Source: Candidatus Scybalomonas excrementigallinarum (GTDB taxonomy: Bacteria > Bacillota > Clostridia > Lachnospirales > Lachnospiraceae). Taken from it: 32,582 nt of DNA. Shown here in pieces: positions 23,367 through 28,880 of the stretch. Below the pieces are notes generated by a model. The model did not search any database, was not told where the DNA came from, and worked only from the letters and a program-made list of their open reading frames with translations. Each line of letters starts with the position of its first letter. Position 1 is the first letter of the stretch. The stretch covers positions 1 to 32,582 of the forward strand of contig DVIZ01000050.1 of the NCBI GenBank assembly GCA_018710905.1, read 5' to 3'. Made by a program: the position numbers and the translations under genes.

Positions 23367-24731
23367 TTGAAAAAAGGTGAAATTTTAGAAGGAATTATTA
23401 CAAAAACGGAGTTTCCAAACAAGGGAACAACCAAAGTGGAAGATAGAAACTTTGCCATTAAAGGTGTCATTGAAGGGCAAAAAGTAAAATTTGCCATTAC
23501 AAAACTTCGGAAAGGAAAAGCCCAAGGAAGACTCTTAGAAGTGGTGGAAAAATCTCCATTAGAAGATGCCACTCCTAAATGTCCGCATTTTGGACAATGT
23601 GGTGGATGTTCCTATCAAACAATGAGTTATCAAAATCAGCTCAAAGTAAAAGAAGGACATGTAAAAGATTTATTAGATGGCGTTATTAAACAACCATATG
23701 AGTGGGAAGGGATTTTAGGAAGTCCGCTCGAGTGGGAATATCGCAATAAAATGGAATTTTCCTTTGGAGATGAATATAAAAATGGACCATTAGCACTTGG
23801 AATGCATAAGAAAAATAGTATGTTTGACCTTGTAAACGTTATGGAATGTCAAATTGTTGCTAGCGATTATCGTAAAATCTTACAGGCAACTTTAGATTAT
23901 TTCACAGAAAAAGGAAATCATTATTATCATAAAATGACGCATGAAGGAAGTCTTAGACATTTAGTCGTAAGACGTTCCATTACAACAGGAGATCTATTAA
24001 TTAACCTTGTAACAACAACACAAGAAGAAGTAGATGTCAATGGCTATGTGGAAGCCTTATTAGCACTTTCATTAGAAGGAAAAATTGCGGGAATTCTTCA
24101 TACATTAAATGATGGTGTTGGCGATGTTGTAAAAAGCGATGAAACAAAATTATTATATGGACAAGATTATTTCTATGAGCATATTTTAGGATTACAATTT
24201 AAAATTAGCCCATTTTCCTTCTTCCAAACAAACTCTTTAGGAGCAGAAGTGCTTTATGAAAAAGCTCGTTCCTATGTAGGAGAGACAAAAGATAAAGTGA
24301 TTTTTGACTTATATAGTGGAACAGGAACCATCGCGCAAATGCTTGCTCCAGTAGCAAAAAAAGTTGTCGGTGTTGAAATCGTAGAAGAAGCGGTAGAAGC
24401 AGCGAAAATCAATGCAGGGTTAAATAATTTAACAAACTGTGAATTTATTGCAGGAGATGTGTTAAAGGTTATCGATACTATCGAAGAAAAACCAGATTTT
24501 ATCGTTCTCGATCCACCAAGAGAAGGAATCCATCCAAAAGCGATTCAAAAAATAACGGACACTATTTGCCCGTCTAGGATGGTCTACATTTCTTGCAAAC
24601 CAACAAGTCTTGCAAGGGATTTGGAAATCCTACAGGCAAAAGGATATAAAGTCGAAAGAGCCTGCTGTGTAGACATGTTTCCTATGACGGCGCATGTCGA
24701 AACAATTTGTGAGTTAAAGTTAGCAAAATGA
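23367..24731 (+). CDS. rlmD: 23S rRNA m5U methyltransferase RlmD/RumA family
   Basis: This enzyme makes 5-methyluridine in 23S rRNA. A TRAM domain opens the protein (GEILEGIITKTEFPNKGTTK). An iron-sulfur cluster set follows (CPHFGQCGGC and a later Cys in NVMECQIV). SAM motif DLYSGTGTIAQML, LDPPREGIHPKAI and the catalytic YISCKPTSLARDL complete it. I prefer TTG 23367, six bases after AAGGAGAG, giving 454 aa and the family-like start KKGEILEG. A GTG at 23310 would add 19 residues without a ribosome site. The last codons overlap the converging serine recombinase by 12 bases, marking the rlmD 3' end as the likely integration site of the element. Confidence 0.92.
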   Translation: MKKGEILEGIITKTEFPNKGTTKVEDRNFAIKGVIEGQKVKFAITKLRKGKAQGRLLEVVEKSPLEDATPKCPHFGQCGGCSYQTMSYQNQLKVKEGHVKDLLDGVIKQPYEWEGILGSPLEWEYRNKMEFSFGDEYKNGPLALGMHKKNSMFDLVNVMECQIVASDYRKILQATLDYFTEKGNHYYHKMTHEGSLRHLVVRRSITTGDLLINLVTTTQEEVDVNGYVEALLALSLEGKIAGILHTLNDGVGDVVKSDETKLLYGQDYFYEHILGLQFKISPFSFFQTNSLGAEVLYEKARSYVGETKDKVIFDLYSGTGTIAQMLAPVAKKVVGVEIVEEAVEAAKINAGLNNLTNCEFIAGDVLKVIDTIEEKPDFIVLDPPREGIHPKAIQKITDTICPSRMVYISCKPTSLARDLEILQAKGYKVERACCVDMFPMTAHVETICELKLAK

Positions 24732-26171
24732 CCAATAGATAGTAATATCTTCATTTAGCACAACTATTCTATCAATAAGATTATGCACAATTTTGTGCAT
24801 ATCTTCTTTAGAGTCAGTTTTAGAAATGTTTTTAAAGGATTCTAATAGATTCCAAGCGAAATCAGTATCTATAACTGGCTCTTCTTTGTTGATAAGACTG
24901 GATATAATATTTTCCAGGTGTTCTTGTTCTTTTTTTAATGAATTAAGTCTATCAGCTATATCTTGAATAGAAATAGCTCCCGTTTGGCATAAATCCAATA
25001 AATTCTTACGCTCATTTTGTATAACAGAAATTCTGTCTTGATGCGTTTTTACTGGACTATCCAAAAGTCTAGATTTAAAGTTATTGATCATGGTATCGAA
25101 CAAACTTTTATCTAAAGATAATTTTTCAATTTCATTTAATATAATTCGTTCTAGTTCTTTATCTTTATATGGATGCAACCGGTTAGAGCAGTGGTCTGAA
25201 CGAATCATTTCTTTAGATGCTTTCGAAACTGAATAGCACACATATTTTGTTGTCTTATTAGAAATTTTTTTAGGGTACATTCGTGCGCCACAATCTCCAC
25301 AAAAAATTATATTAGTTAATAACCCACTACTAGAATACTGACCATTTTTATAAGAGTAATCTCTTTTTATCAAATCAGCTCTATTTTTGATAATTGACTG
25401 AGTCAGTATGAATTCGGATTCAGAAATTAATGGTTCATGTAGGCCGTCAAACAGCTGTTTTCCCAATTTTACTTTCCCATAATATACAGGGTTTTTCAGA
25501 ACACGTCTAACTGATGTAGGTCTAAAGAAGTTAAATTTTTCAGAACCATATTTTTGATCCATTATTCGTGATATACCAGATATAGATTCTCCATTTATAA
25601 TAAGTTGGAACATTTCTTTTACCTGGATAGAGGAAAATTCATCTACAAGAAGTTCATTAGATCCTGTTTTGAATTTATAACCTAATGGACAACGAGTAGA
25701 GTGAGGATATCCTTTTTTTACTCTAGCCATTCTTCCGAGAGCTGTCCTCTCTTTTATGTTCTCACGTTCTAGTTGAGCAAAAGCAGCTAAAATACCAACG
25801 ATTGCTCGTCCGAACGGAGTTGATGTATCAAATGATTCTGATAGTGATACGAAATTTGTATGATTCTTTACAAAGATGTTCTCCAAAAGAATCATAGTGT
25901 CTTTTTGGGAGCGAGATAAACGATCCAATTTCCATACAATTACAGTGTCTATTACACCCGTTAGAACATCATCAATTAAACTTTGGATGCCTGGTCTTTC
26001 TAGAGAAGCACCAGAAAAACCAGGATCACGATATACTTTATAGACAGAATATCCCATTGCAGTACAATAAGCTTTTAATTTAACCTCCTGTTCTTCAATA
26101 GAATATCCTTCATTAGCTTGTTCCAGAGTGGATACTCTGACGTACAAAGCTACCATTTTTGATATTTCCAT
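24720..26171 (-). CDS. Large serine recombinase (integrase)
   Basis: This recombinase performs site-specific integration and excision by a serine-linked double-strand cut. The N-terminal resolvase domain carries ALYVRVSTLEQ with nucleophile Ser (residue 14), DPGFSGASLERPGIQSLIDD and VWKLDRLSRSQKDT. The recombinase domain follows. A zinc ribbon comes next (FCGDCGARMYPKK, with later Cys in KYVCYS and DHC), then a coiled-coil region (about residues 370-430). At about 483 aa it is of TndX/phage integrase size. The second ATG (26171) suits the AAGGAGG spacing better than the first (26174). Its stop lies inside rlmD, so it is the element's outermost gene. Confidence 0.93.
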   Translation of the reverse strand: MEISKMVALYVRVSTLEQANEGYSIEEQEVKLKAYCTAMGYSVYKVYRDPGFSGASLERPGIQSLIDDVLTGVIDTVIVWKLDRLSRSQKDTMILLENIFVKNHTNFVSLSESFDTSTPFGRAIVGILAAFAQLERENIKERTALGRMARVKKGYPHSTRCPLGYKFKTGSNELLVDEFSSIQVKEMFQLIINGESISGISRIMDQKYGSEKFNFFRPTSVRRVLKNPVYYGKVKLGKQLFDGLHEPLISESEFILTQSIIKNRADLIKRDYSYKNGQYSSSGLLTNIIFCGDCGARMYPKKISNKTTKYVCYSVSKASKEMIRSDHCSNRLHPYKDKELERIILNEIEKLSLDKSLFDTMINNFKSRLLDSPVKTHQDRISVIQNERKNLLDLCQTGAISIQDIADRLNSLKKEQEHLENIISSLINKEEPVIDTDFAWNLLESFKNISKTDSKEDMHKIVHNLIDRIVVLNEDITIYWSFC

Positions 26172-26203
26172 CATTTCCTCCTTAAAATAAGTATAAAAAA
26201 TAG

Positions 26204-26278
26204 ACCCTTGCGGATCTGATGGAAATACGATAGAATATTATTTGTACAAAATGAATATTTCATCATTTCCGCAAGGAA
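26204..26278. repeat. Long imperfect inverted repeat upstream of the integrase
   Basis: CCTTGCGGA-TC-TGATGGAAATA (from 26204) pairs with TATTTCATCA-TT-TCCGCAAGG (to 26278). There are two mismatches, one bulge and an A/T-rich loop of about 30 bases. It lies in the integrase leader on the minus strand. A possible plus-strand promoter (TTGCGG 26206-26211, 17 bases, TAGAAT 26229-26234) lies within it. It could be a regulatory or recombinase-binding site. Confidence 0.6.
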
Positions 26279-26282
26279 GTGG

Positions 26283-26321
26283 AAGAGGAACTCTTGGTTG
26301 CCGCCAAGGGTTCTTCTTTTT
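26283..26321 (+). terminator. Plus-strand terminator hairpin
   Basis: AAGAGGAACTCTTGG (26283-26297), loop TTGCCG and CCAAGGGTTCTTCTT (26304-26318) form 15 bp with two G-U pairs, followed by T's. No annotated plus-strand gene lies upstream, so it would end an unannotated short transcript, perhaps antisense to the integrase leader. In the 299-base gap 26172-26470 I see only this and the neighbouring hairpins. Confidence 0.7.
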
Positions 26322-26336
26322 ATATTTAGATAAATT

Positions 26337-26366
26337 AAGAGCTTTTAGTTGCAGCTATAGGCTCTT
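26337..26366 (+). repeat. Second, related hairpin
   Basis: AAGAGCTTTTAG (26337-26348), loop TTGCAG and CTATAGGCTCTT (26355-26366) form 12 bp with one mismatch. Like the hairpin 54 bases upstream it begins AAGAG, has a TTGCxG loop and is followed by CTT, so the two look like diverged copies. Confidence 0.5.
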
Positions 26367-26433
26367 CTTGTTTGTACTTTCAATGGTATTATTTACCAGG
26401 TTTATACCAAATAATTTCCAGTATAATCATATC

Positions 26434-26650
26434 TGCACCCAATCGATAATGAGAAAGGGTGGAGATAGATATGAAAATTAGAAAAATTTACATAAACTGG
26501 AATGATAGAAAGATATACGCAATCTATTTTAGAAAGCGGAATACTCTTTATTATAACTTGAATTTCGACTCCATGGACGCGACACAAATTATCTTATTTA
26601 AATAATAAATAATAGTTAATAACTAAAAATTAGTAACTAGATTGGGTGCA
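26434..26650. repeat. 11-bp inverted repeats flanking a 44-aa frame
   Basis: TGCACCCAATC (26434-26444) is the exact reverse complement of GATTGGGTGCA (26640-26650). The pair brackets about 195 bases that hold the small frame at 26471-26605. The right copy also forms a hairpin with GCACC (26654-26658) right after the repressor stop. Confidence 0.55.
26471..26605 (+). CDS. Possible 44-aa small protein
   Basis: This short frame codes for a basic, aromatic-rich peptide beginning MKIRKIYINWNDRKIYAIYF. A GGGTGGAG purine tract lies about eight bases upstream of the ATG. It is oriented opposite to both flanking genes (integrase and repressor) and sits between 11-bp inverted repeats. A TATAAT at 26422-26427 could serve as its -10, but the -35 is poor. 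No family is recognised. The amino-acid pattern (alternating hydrophobic and charged residues) looks like real protein; the evidence stops there. Confidence 0.45.
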   Translation: MKIRKIYINWNDRKIYAIYFRKRNTLYYNLNFDSMDATQIILFK

Positions 26651-26657
26651 TTTGCAC

Positions 26658-27143
26658 CTAAACAGCATTTTCGTCAGAATCAACTGCTAATTTCTCAAGT
26701 TCTGCTGGATCATCTGGAACAGCAGAATAGCTTTCTTGAATTTCTTGAACGGTAACCGGCTTGAATATGCCTTCTTGGTTACCAAATTCATTTCTAAACT
26801 GTTCCATAATTGCATCGCGAACTTCTTTATCTAATCCTAAATAAGCTTTTAGAAGTTTTAAATCGAACTCAGATGCGCCACGTTCTCGAGCGTAATCATC
26901 TAAGTTGAATTCTTTTTCTTTTTTTTCGATAAAGATTGGAAGAGTTCCATTTTCTAGCCAGTCAATAGAAATATCCCAAGTTGTACTGAGTATCTTCTTA
27001 ACTTGCTCAGTTACAGTGGCACCTTCTTGTTCAAAAGAACTGACACTAGTTTGTTTCATCCCGATTTCTTTGGCAAATACTCGTTGATTCATTTTTAATA
27101 TTTCTTTGCGGAGATAACGAACTCTACTATTTATAGATTCCAA
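26658..27143 (-). CDS. XRE-family phage repressor (cI-like)
   Basis: This 161-aa protein has an N-terminal helix-turn-helix of the Xre/Cro type (VRYLRKEILKMNQRVFAKEIGMKQTSVSSFEQEGATVTEQVKKIL). A phage-repressor-like WLENGTLPIF motif and a helical, acidic C-terminus follow. No LexA-type Ser/Lys protease domain is present, so induction cannot be by RecA-stimulated self-cleavage. The start is TTG at 27143, behind AAAGGAGG. It is transcribed divergently from the early genes. Three palindromic operators lie in the shared control region (27185-27286), so it very likely keeps the lysogenic state and controls itself. Confidence 0.87.
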   Translation of the reverse strand: MESINSRVRYLRKEILKMNQRVFAKEIGMKQTSVSSFEQEGATVTEQVKKILSTTWDISIDWLENGTLPIFIEKKEKEFNLDDYARERGASEFDLKLLKAYLGLDKEVRDAIMEQFRNEFGNQEGIFKPVTVQEIQESYSAVPDDPAELEKLAVDSDENAV

Positions 27144-27184
27144 GTTTTTCTTGTCCTCCTTTCAGTTCATAATTATTTAATATA

Positions 27185-27213
27185 ATAATAACGATATTCG
27201 TTCAAAAAGTCAA
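27185..27213 (-). promoter_or_regulatory. Repressor promoter (PRM type)
   Basis: On the minus strand TTGACT (27213-27208) and TATTAT (27190-27185) are spaced by 17 bases. Operator 1 lies inside the spacer, so bound repressor would block this promoter. Confidence 0.75.
27190..27202. promoter_or_regulatory. Operator 1
   Basis: AACGA-TAT-TCGTT is a perfect 5-bp palindrome around a 3-bp centre. It is identical in sequence to operator 3 and lies between the -35 and -10 of the repressor promoter. Confidence 0.8.
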
Positions 27214-27232
27214 TGGTAATATTGAAAAACAT

Positions 27233-27261
27233 TTGACAAATACCGAATATCGGTGTAATAT
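27233..27261 (+). promoter_or_regulatory. Early promoter (PR type)
   Basis: A perfect TTGACA (27233-27238) and TAATAT (27256-27261) are spaced by 17 bases. Operator 2 fills the spacer and operator 3 covers the region just after the start site, so repressor would shut off the early genes. Confidence 0.85.
27242..27254. promoter_or_regulatory. Operator 2
   Basis: ACCGA-ATA-TCGGT is a perfect 5-bp palindrome. It differs from operators 1 and 3 at the second position of each half site and has the inverse centre, which suggests a different affinity. Confidence 0.78.
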
Positions 27262-27271
27262 ATTATTAGAA

Positions 27272-27286
27272 GAACGATATTCGTTC
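27272..27286. promoter_or_regulatory. Operator 3
   Basis: GAACGA-TAT-TCGTTC is a perfect 6-bp palindrome just downstream of the early promoter -10. It shares its 13-bp core with operator 1. Confidence 0.8.
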
Positions 27287-27312
27287 AAATGTTGGGTTGA
27301 AGACAGAAAGAG

Positions 27313-27651
27313 GTGAGGAAAATACAAATTGTTTCATCTTTAACAGATAAAGATTTACATTGTATATCAAGACTAATTCAAAGTGCAATATTTGCAGAAG
27401 AAGAAAACATATTATATGGATGTAGGTATTGTAAATATAGTTTGGAATGTGGAGATAGAATTCTAAATGAAAAAGGGCTATATAATACTGAGTTAAGAAA
27501 AAAATTACAAAAATTAACTGGTGTAGATTTAAGTCCTCAGAAACTAGAGCTTGAAAAAAAGTTCTATCCAGCTTCTTTTCAAGCTCTATATCCTAAAGAG
27601 TACGAGCGACTTCTTCAAGAACAGGACATTTGTCATAATAAGGACAGTTGA
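27313..27651 (+). CDS. First early gene, small Cys-containing protein
   Basis: This 112-aa protein starts at GTG 27313, about 45 bases after the early promoter start. Residues CRYCKYSLECGDRIL place three cysteines close together, which suggests a small metal site, but no family is recognised. The C-terminal half is helical and charged. The ribosome site is weak for this start (AAAGAG lies very close), so the true start may differ. The first gene of an early operon often acts on the repressor or on host metabolism; that is only inference. Its 3' end overlaps a convergent gene by 59 bases. Confidence 0.65.
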   Translation: MRKIQIVSSLTDKDLHCISRLIQSAIFAEEENILYGCRYCKYSLECGDRILNEKGLYNTELRKKLQKLTGVDLSPQKLELEKKFYPASFQALYPKEYERLLQEQDICHNKDS

Positions 27652-27793
27652 TAGTAGGGCAATTAGAAGATAGTGGTTGATAGTATCTATTGGCTCCAAG
27701 GACTTCATAAGGAGCAAAAGTCGCATTTAAGACAATAATATCATCCTCGTATGGGCAATATCCAGAACAAGTACGATTGATAGTTTTGCTCAT
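27593..27793 (-). CDS. Small Cys-rich protein on the opposite strand
   Basis: This 66-aa protein has five cysteines (9, 13, 45, 50, 56) in the patterns CSGYC and NCPTINCPYYDKCP, a likely zinc-binding fold. The start ATG 27793 is firm, with AAAGGAG eight bases upstream; a longer frame to 27832 is rejected. A TATACT on the minus strand (27848-27843) with TTGCCC 18 bases before it could be its promoter. It is the only minus-strand gene inside the early region and converges on the first early gene. I recall similar small Cys proteins in Lachnospiraceae elements, but the function is unknown. Confidence 0.65.
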   Translation of the reverse strand: MSKTINRTCSGYCPYEDDIIVLNATFAPYEVLGANRYYQPLSSNCPTINCPYYDKCPVLEEVARTL

Positions 27794-27800
27794 AAAAAAA

Positions 27801-27861
27801 TCTCCTTTCTTTATACTCGATGCTGGGAACATCTGTAATTAAAGTATAGCGAGAAAGGAGA
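27801..27861. repeat. Inverted repeat between the Cys-rich gene and ribozyme 1
   Basis: TCTCCTTTCT (27801-27810) pairs with AGAAAGGAGA (27852-27861), and inside it TATACT (27812-27817) with AGTATA (27843-27848): 16 bp with a small asymmetric bulge. The left arm holds the ribosome site of the minus-strand gene and the right arm an AAAGGAG on the plus strand. Pairing would hide both. Confidence 0.6.
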
Positions 27862-27871
27862 AAAAGGGCAA

Positions 27872-27946
27872 TGAAAAAAGTCGAAACACCCTTTAAAGAG
27901 GGTGTCGTATGGAACTGACCGACCATACCTGATGATGACAGGTTCA
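27872..27946 (+). ncRNA. Type II hammerhead ribozyme, copy 1
   Basis: Order of parts: outer stem II strand GTC (27880-27882), GAAA (27883-27886), stem III CACCC/GGGTG (27887-27891/27900-27904), cleavage triplet GUC ending at 27906, stem I GTATGG/CCATAC (27907-27912/27923-27928), CUGAUGA (27929-27935), then one extra U and GAC (27937-27939) closing stem II. TGAA (27872-27875) and TTCA (27943-27946) can extend stem II beyond an internal loop. Loop I carries UGACC, which can pair with GGUU at 27941-27944. Predicted self-cleavage is between 27906 and 27907. With stem II open this is the type II arrangement found in bacteria and phages. Confidence 0.82.
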
Positions 27947-28002
27947 ATAATACATATAACAAGTAGATTTCAATAAATAGAATAAAAGAAAGGATGAGTA
28001 TC

Positions 28003-28173
28003 ATGTTAGAAAATACAGAATTGATGATTAAGAATGAACAGCAGAAAACAGAGGCAGAAAAGGTATTAGATTTTATTGAAAGCTTAACTCCAGCTGGAAA
28101 GGAAATTTTATACAACTTAATTGGAGCAGCAGATTTCTTTGAAAAGGCTGGAATGTTAAAAAAATCAGCATAG
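28003..28173 (+). CDS. Early small protein, 56 aa
   Basis: This short acidic helical protein begins MLENTELMIKNEQQKTEAEK and contains FIESLTPAGKEILYNLIGAADFFEKAG. AAAGGATGAG lies about nine bases upstream of the ATG. It begins about 60 bases after ribozyme 1 and would be the first gene on the RNA released by that cleavage. No family is recognised. The codon pattern and ribosome site support real coding. Small proteins of this type are common in phage early operons. Confidence 0.7.
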   Translation: MLENTELMIKNEQQKTEAEKVLDFIESLTPAGKEILYNLIGAADFFEKAGMLKKSA

Positions 28174-28209
28174 GGTAAAAGCTTATGATTGTAGAAAGAA
28201 GGTGATAGT

Positions 28210-28353
28210 ATGATTAAACATATTATGAAAGATGGAAGTGTAAGAAGCACAATAGAAGGGGTTGTAATACCGTCGACAGGACCGACCAAAGCTGTTTATA
28301 ACATTATTTTTAACAGTTATAAAAAGCAGAGTAATAAAAAAGAGAGTGCTTAA
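28210..28353 (+). CDS. Early small protein, 47 aa
   Basis: This basic protein starts MIKHIMKDGSVRSTIEGVVI and ends KKQSNKKESA. AAGGTGATAG precedes the ATG. The opening (M-I-K-H-x-M-K-D-G-x) resembles a widespread group of tiny Gram-positive phage proteins of unknown function; I give this from memory without a search. It lies 36 bases after the 56-aa gene and stops 6 bases before ribozyme 2. The two genes would therefore share one processed RNA. Confidence 0.68.
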   Translation: MIKHIMKDGSVRSTIEGVVIPSTGPTKAVYNIIFNSYKKQSNKKESA

Positions 28354-28359
28354 ATCATA

Positions 28360-28423
28360 GTCGAAACACCCTTTTAAAGGGTGTCGCATGGAGCTGACCT
28401 ACCATGCCTGACGAAGACAGGTC
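28360..28423 (+). ncRNA. Type II hammerhead ribozyme, copy 2
   Basis: Parts: GTC (28360-28362), GAAA (28363-28366), stem III CACCC/GGGTG (28367-28371/28379-28383), GUC ending at 28385, stem I GCATGG/CCATGC (28386-28391/28402-28407), CUGACGA (28408-28414), one extra A, GAC (28416-28418). Loop I UGACC (28395-28399) can pair with GGUC (28420-28423). Compared with copy 1, stem I has a compensatory U-A to C-G change. Predicted cleavage is between 28385 and 28386. Confidence 0.82.
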
Positions 28424-28428
28424 GAAAA

Positions 28429-28486
28429 ATTACTGGATCCAAAAATCCATTAATCCTCCAAGTACAATTTATTTGGATCCAGTAAT
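28429..28486 (+). repeat. 15-bp perfect hairpin with CCUCC loop after ribozyme 2
   Basis: The left arm (28429-28443, core TTACTGGATCCAAA) and right arm (28472-28486, core TTTGGATCCAGTAA) are perfectly complementary. The 28-nt loop contains AUCCUCCA (28453-28460), complementary to the GGAGG (28492-28496) of the next gene just outside the stem. There is no U-run, so it is not a terminator. Confidence 0.8.
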
Positions 28487-28504
28487 AAAGAGGAGGTGTG
28501 ACAG

Positions 28505-28768
28505 TTGAAAAAGATATTTAAGAAAATGAAGAGAACCATGTGGATTGAGTTTCTAGGATCAAGCATATTGATATTGCTAGGACAATGGATACCGTTTCAA
28601 GTATGTTTTTATTTGACAGTTGGAATGGTTGTTATGATGAATTTATCCGTTTTAATCGATTTGGAAGAATTAAATGAAGCTTTAAAAGAAAAAAAGGCGA
28701 TAAAAAAAGCCGATGAGCGGGAACTCAAATCGGCAAAATACAATATTGATGATTCTATGATAGCATAG
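28505..28768 (+). CDS. Small early membrane protein, 87 aa
   Basis: A basic N-terminus (MKKIFKKMKRTMW) is followed by two closely spaced hydrophobic segments (about residues 15-31 and 33-52), so it is probably a membrane hairpin. A charged cytoplasmic tail rich in Lys and Glu comes last. The start is TTG 28505 with GGAGG eight bases upstream. It is the only gene between ribozymes 2 and 3 and would be a single-gene RNA after cleavage. A minus-strand terminator lies inside its 3' part (28702-28734). No family is recognised; roles such as superinfection exclusion are possible for such proteins but unproven here. Confidence 0.7.
   Translation: MKKIFKKMKRTMWIEFLGSSILILLGQWIPFQVCFYLTVGMVVMMNLSVLIDLEELNEALKEKKAIKKADERELKSAKYNIDDSMIA
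28702..28734 (-). terminator. Minus-strand terminator inside an early gene
   Basis: GCCGAT (28709-28714) pairs with ATCGGC (28729-28734), continued by GAG (28715-28717)/CTC (28724-28726) with a two-base bulge. Read on the minus strand the stem is followed by TTTTTTT (28708-28702). It would stop an antisense transcript coming from the ribozyme 3 side. Confidence 0.65.
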
Positions 28769-28797
28769 TGAGTTGAATTTTACAAGATTAAATTAAT

Positions 28798-28874
28798 AAT
28801 TTCTAATCGAAACACTCTCGAATGGGAGTGTCGCACAGAGATGACCACCTGTGCCTGATGATGATAGGTCAATT
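28798..28874 (+). ncRNA. Type II hammerhead ribozyme, copy 3
   Basis: Parts: ATC (28806-28808), GAAA (28809-28812), stem III CACTC/GAGTG (28813-28817/28826-28830), GUC ending at 28832, stem I GCACAG/CTGTGC (28833-28838/28849-28854), CUGAUGA (28855-28861), one extra U, GAU (28863-28865). AATT (28798-28801) and AATT (28871-28874) can extend stem II. Loop I UGACC (28842-28846) pairs with GGUCA (28867-28871). Stems I, II and III all carry compensatory changes relative to copies 1 and 2. Predicted cleavage is between 28832 and 28833. Confidence 0.83.
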
Positions 28875-28880
28875 AAATAA

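Noticed and set aside
26242-26481. Open frame of 79 codons on the plus strand
   Set aside because: It runs through two strong hairpins, has no ribosome site, and its sequence looks like translated structured RNA.
26658-27143. LexA-like self-cleaving repressor
   Set aside because: At 161 aa the C-terminal half shows no Ser/Lys peptidase motif or Ala-Gly cleavage site.
27880-27946. Reading the three early-region elements as terminators
   Set aside because: The stem III hairpins have no U-run, while the flanking GAAA, GUC and CUGANGA are invariant in all copies, which fits a ribozyme and not a terminator.
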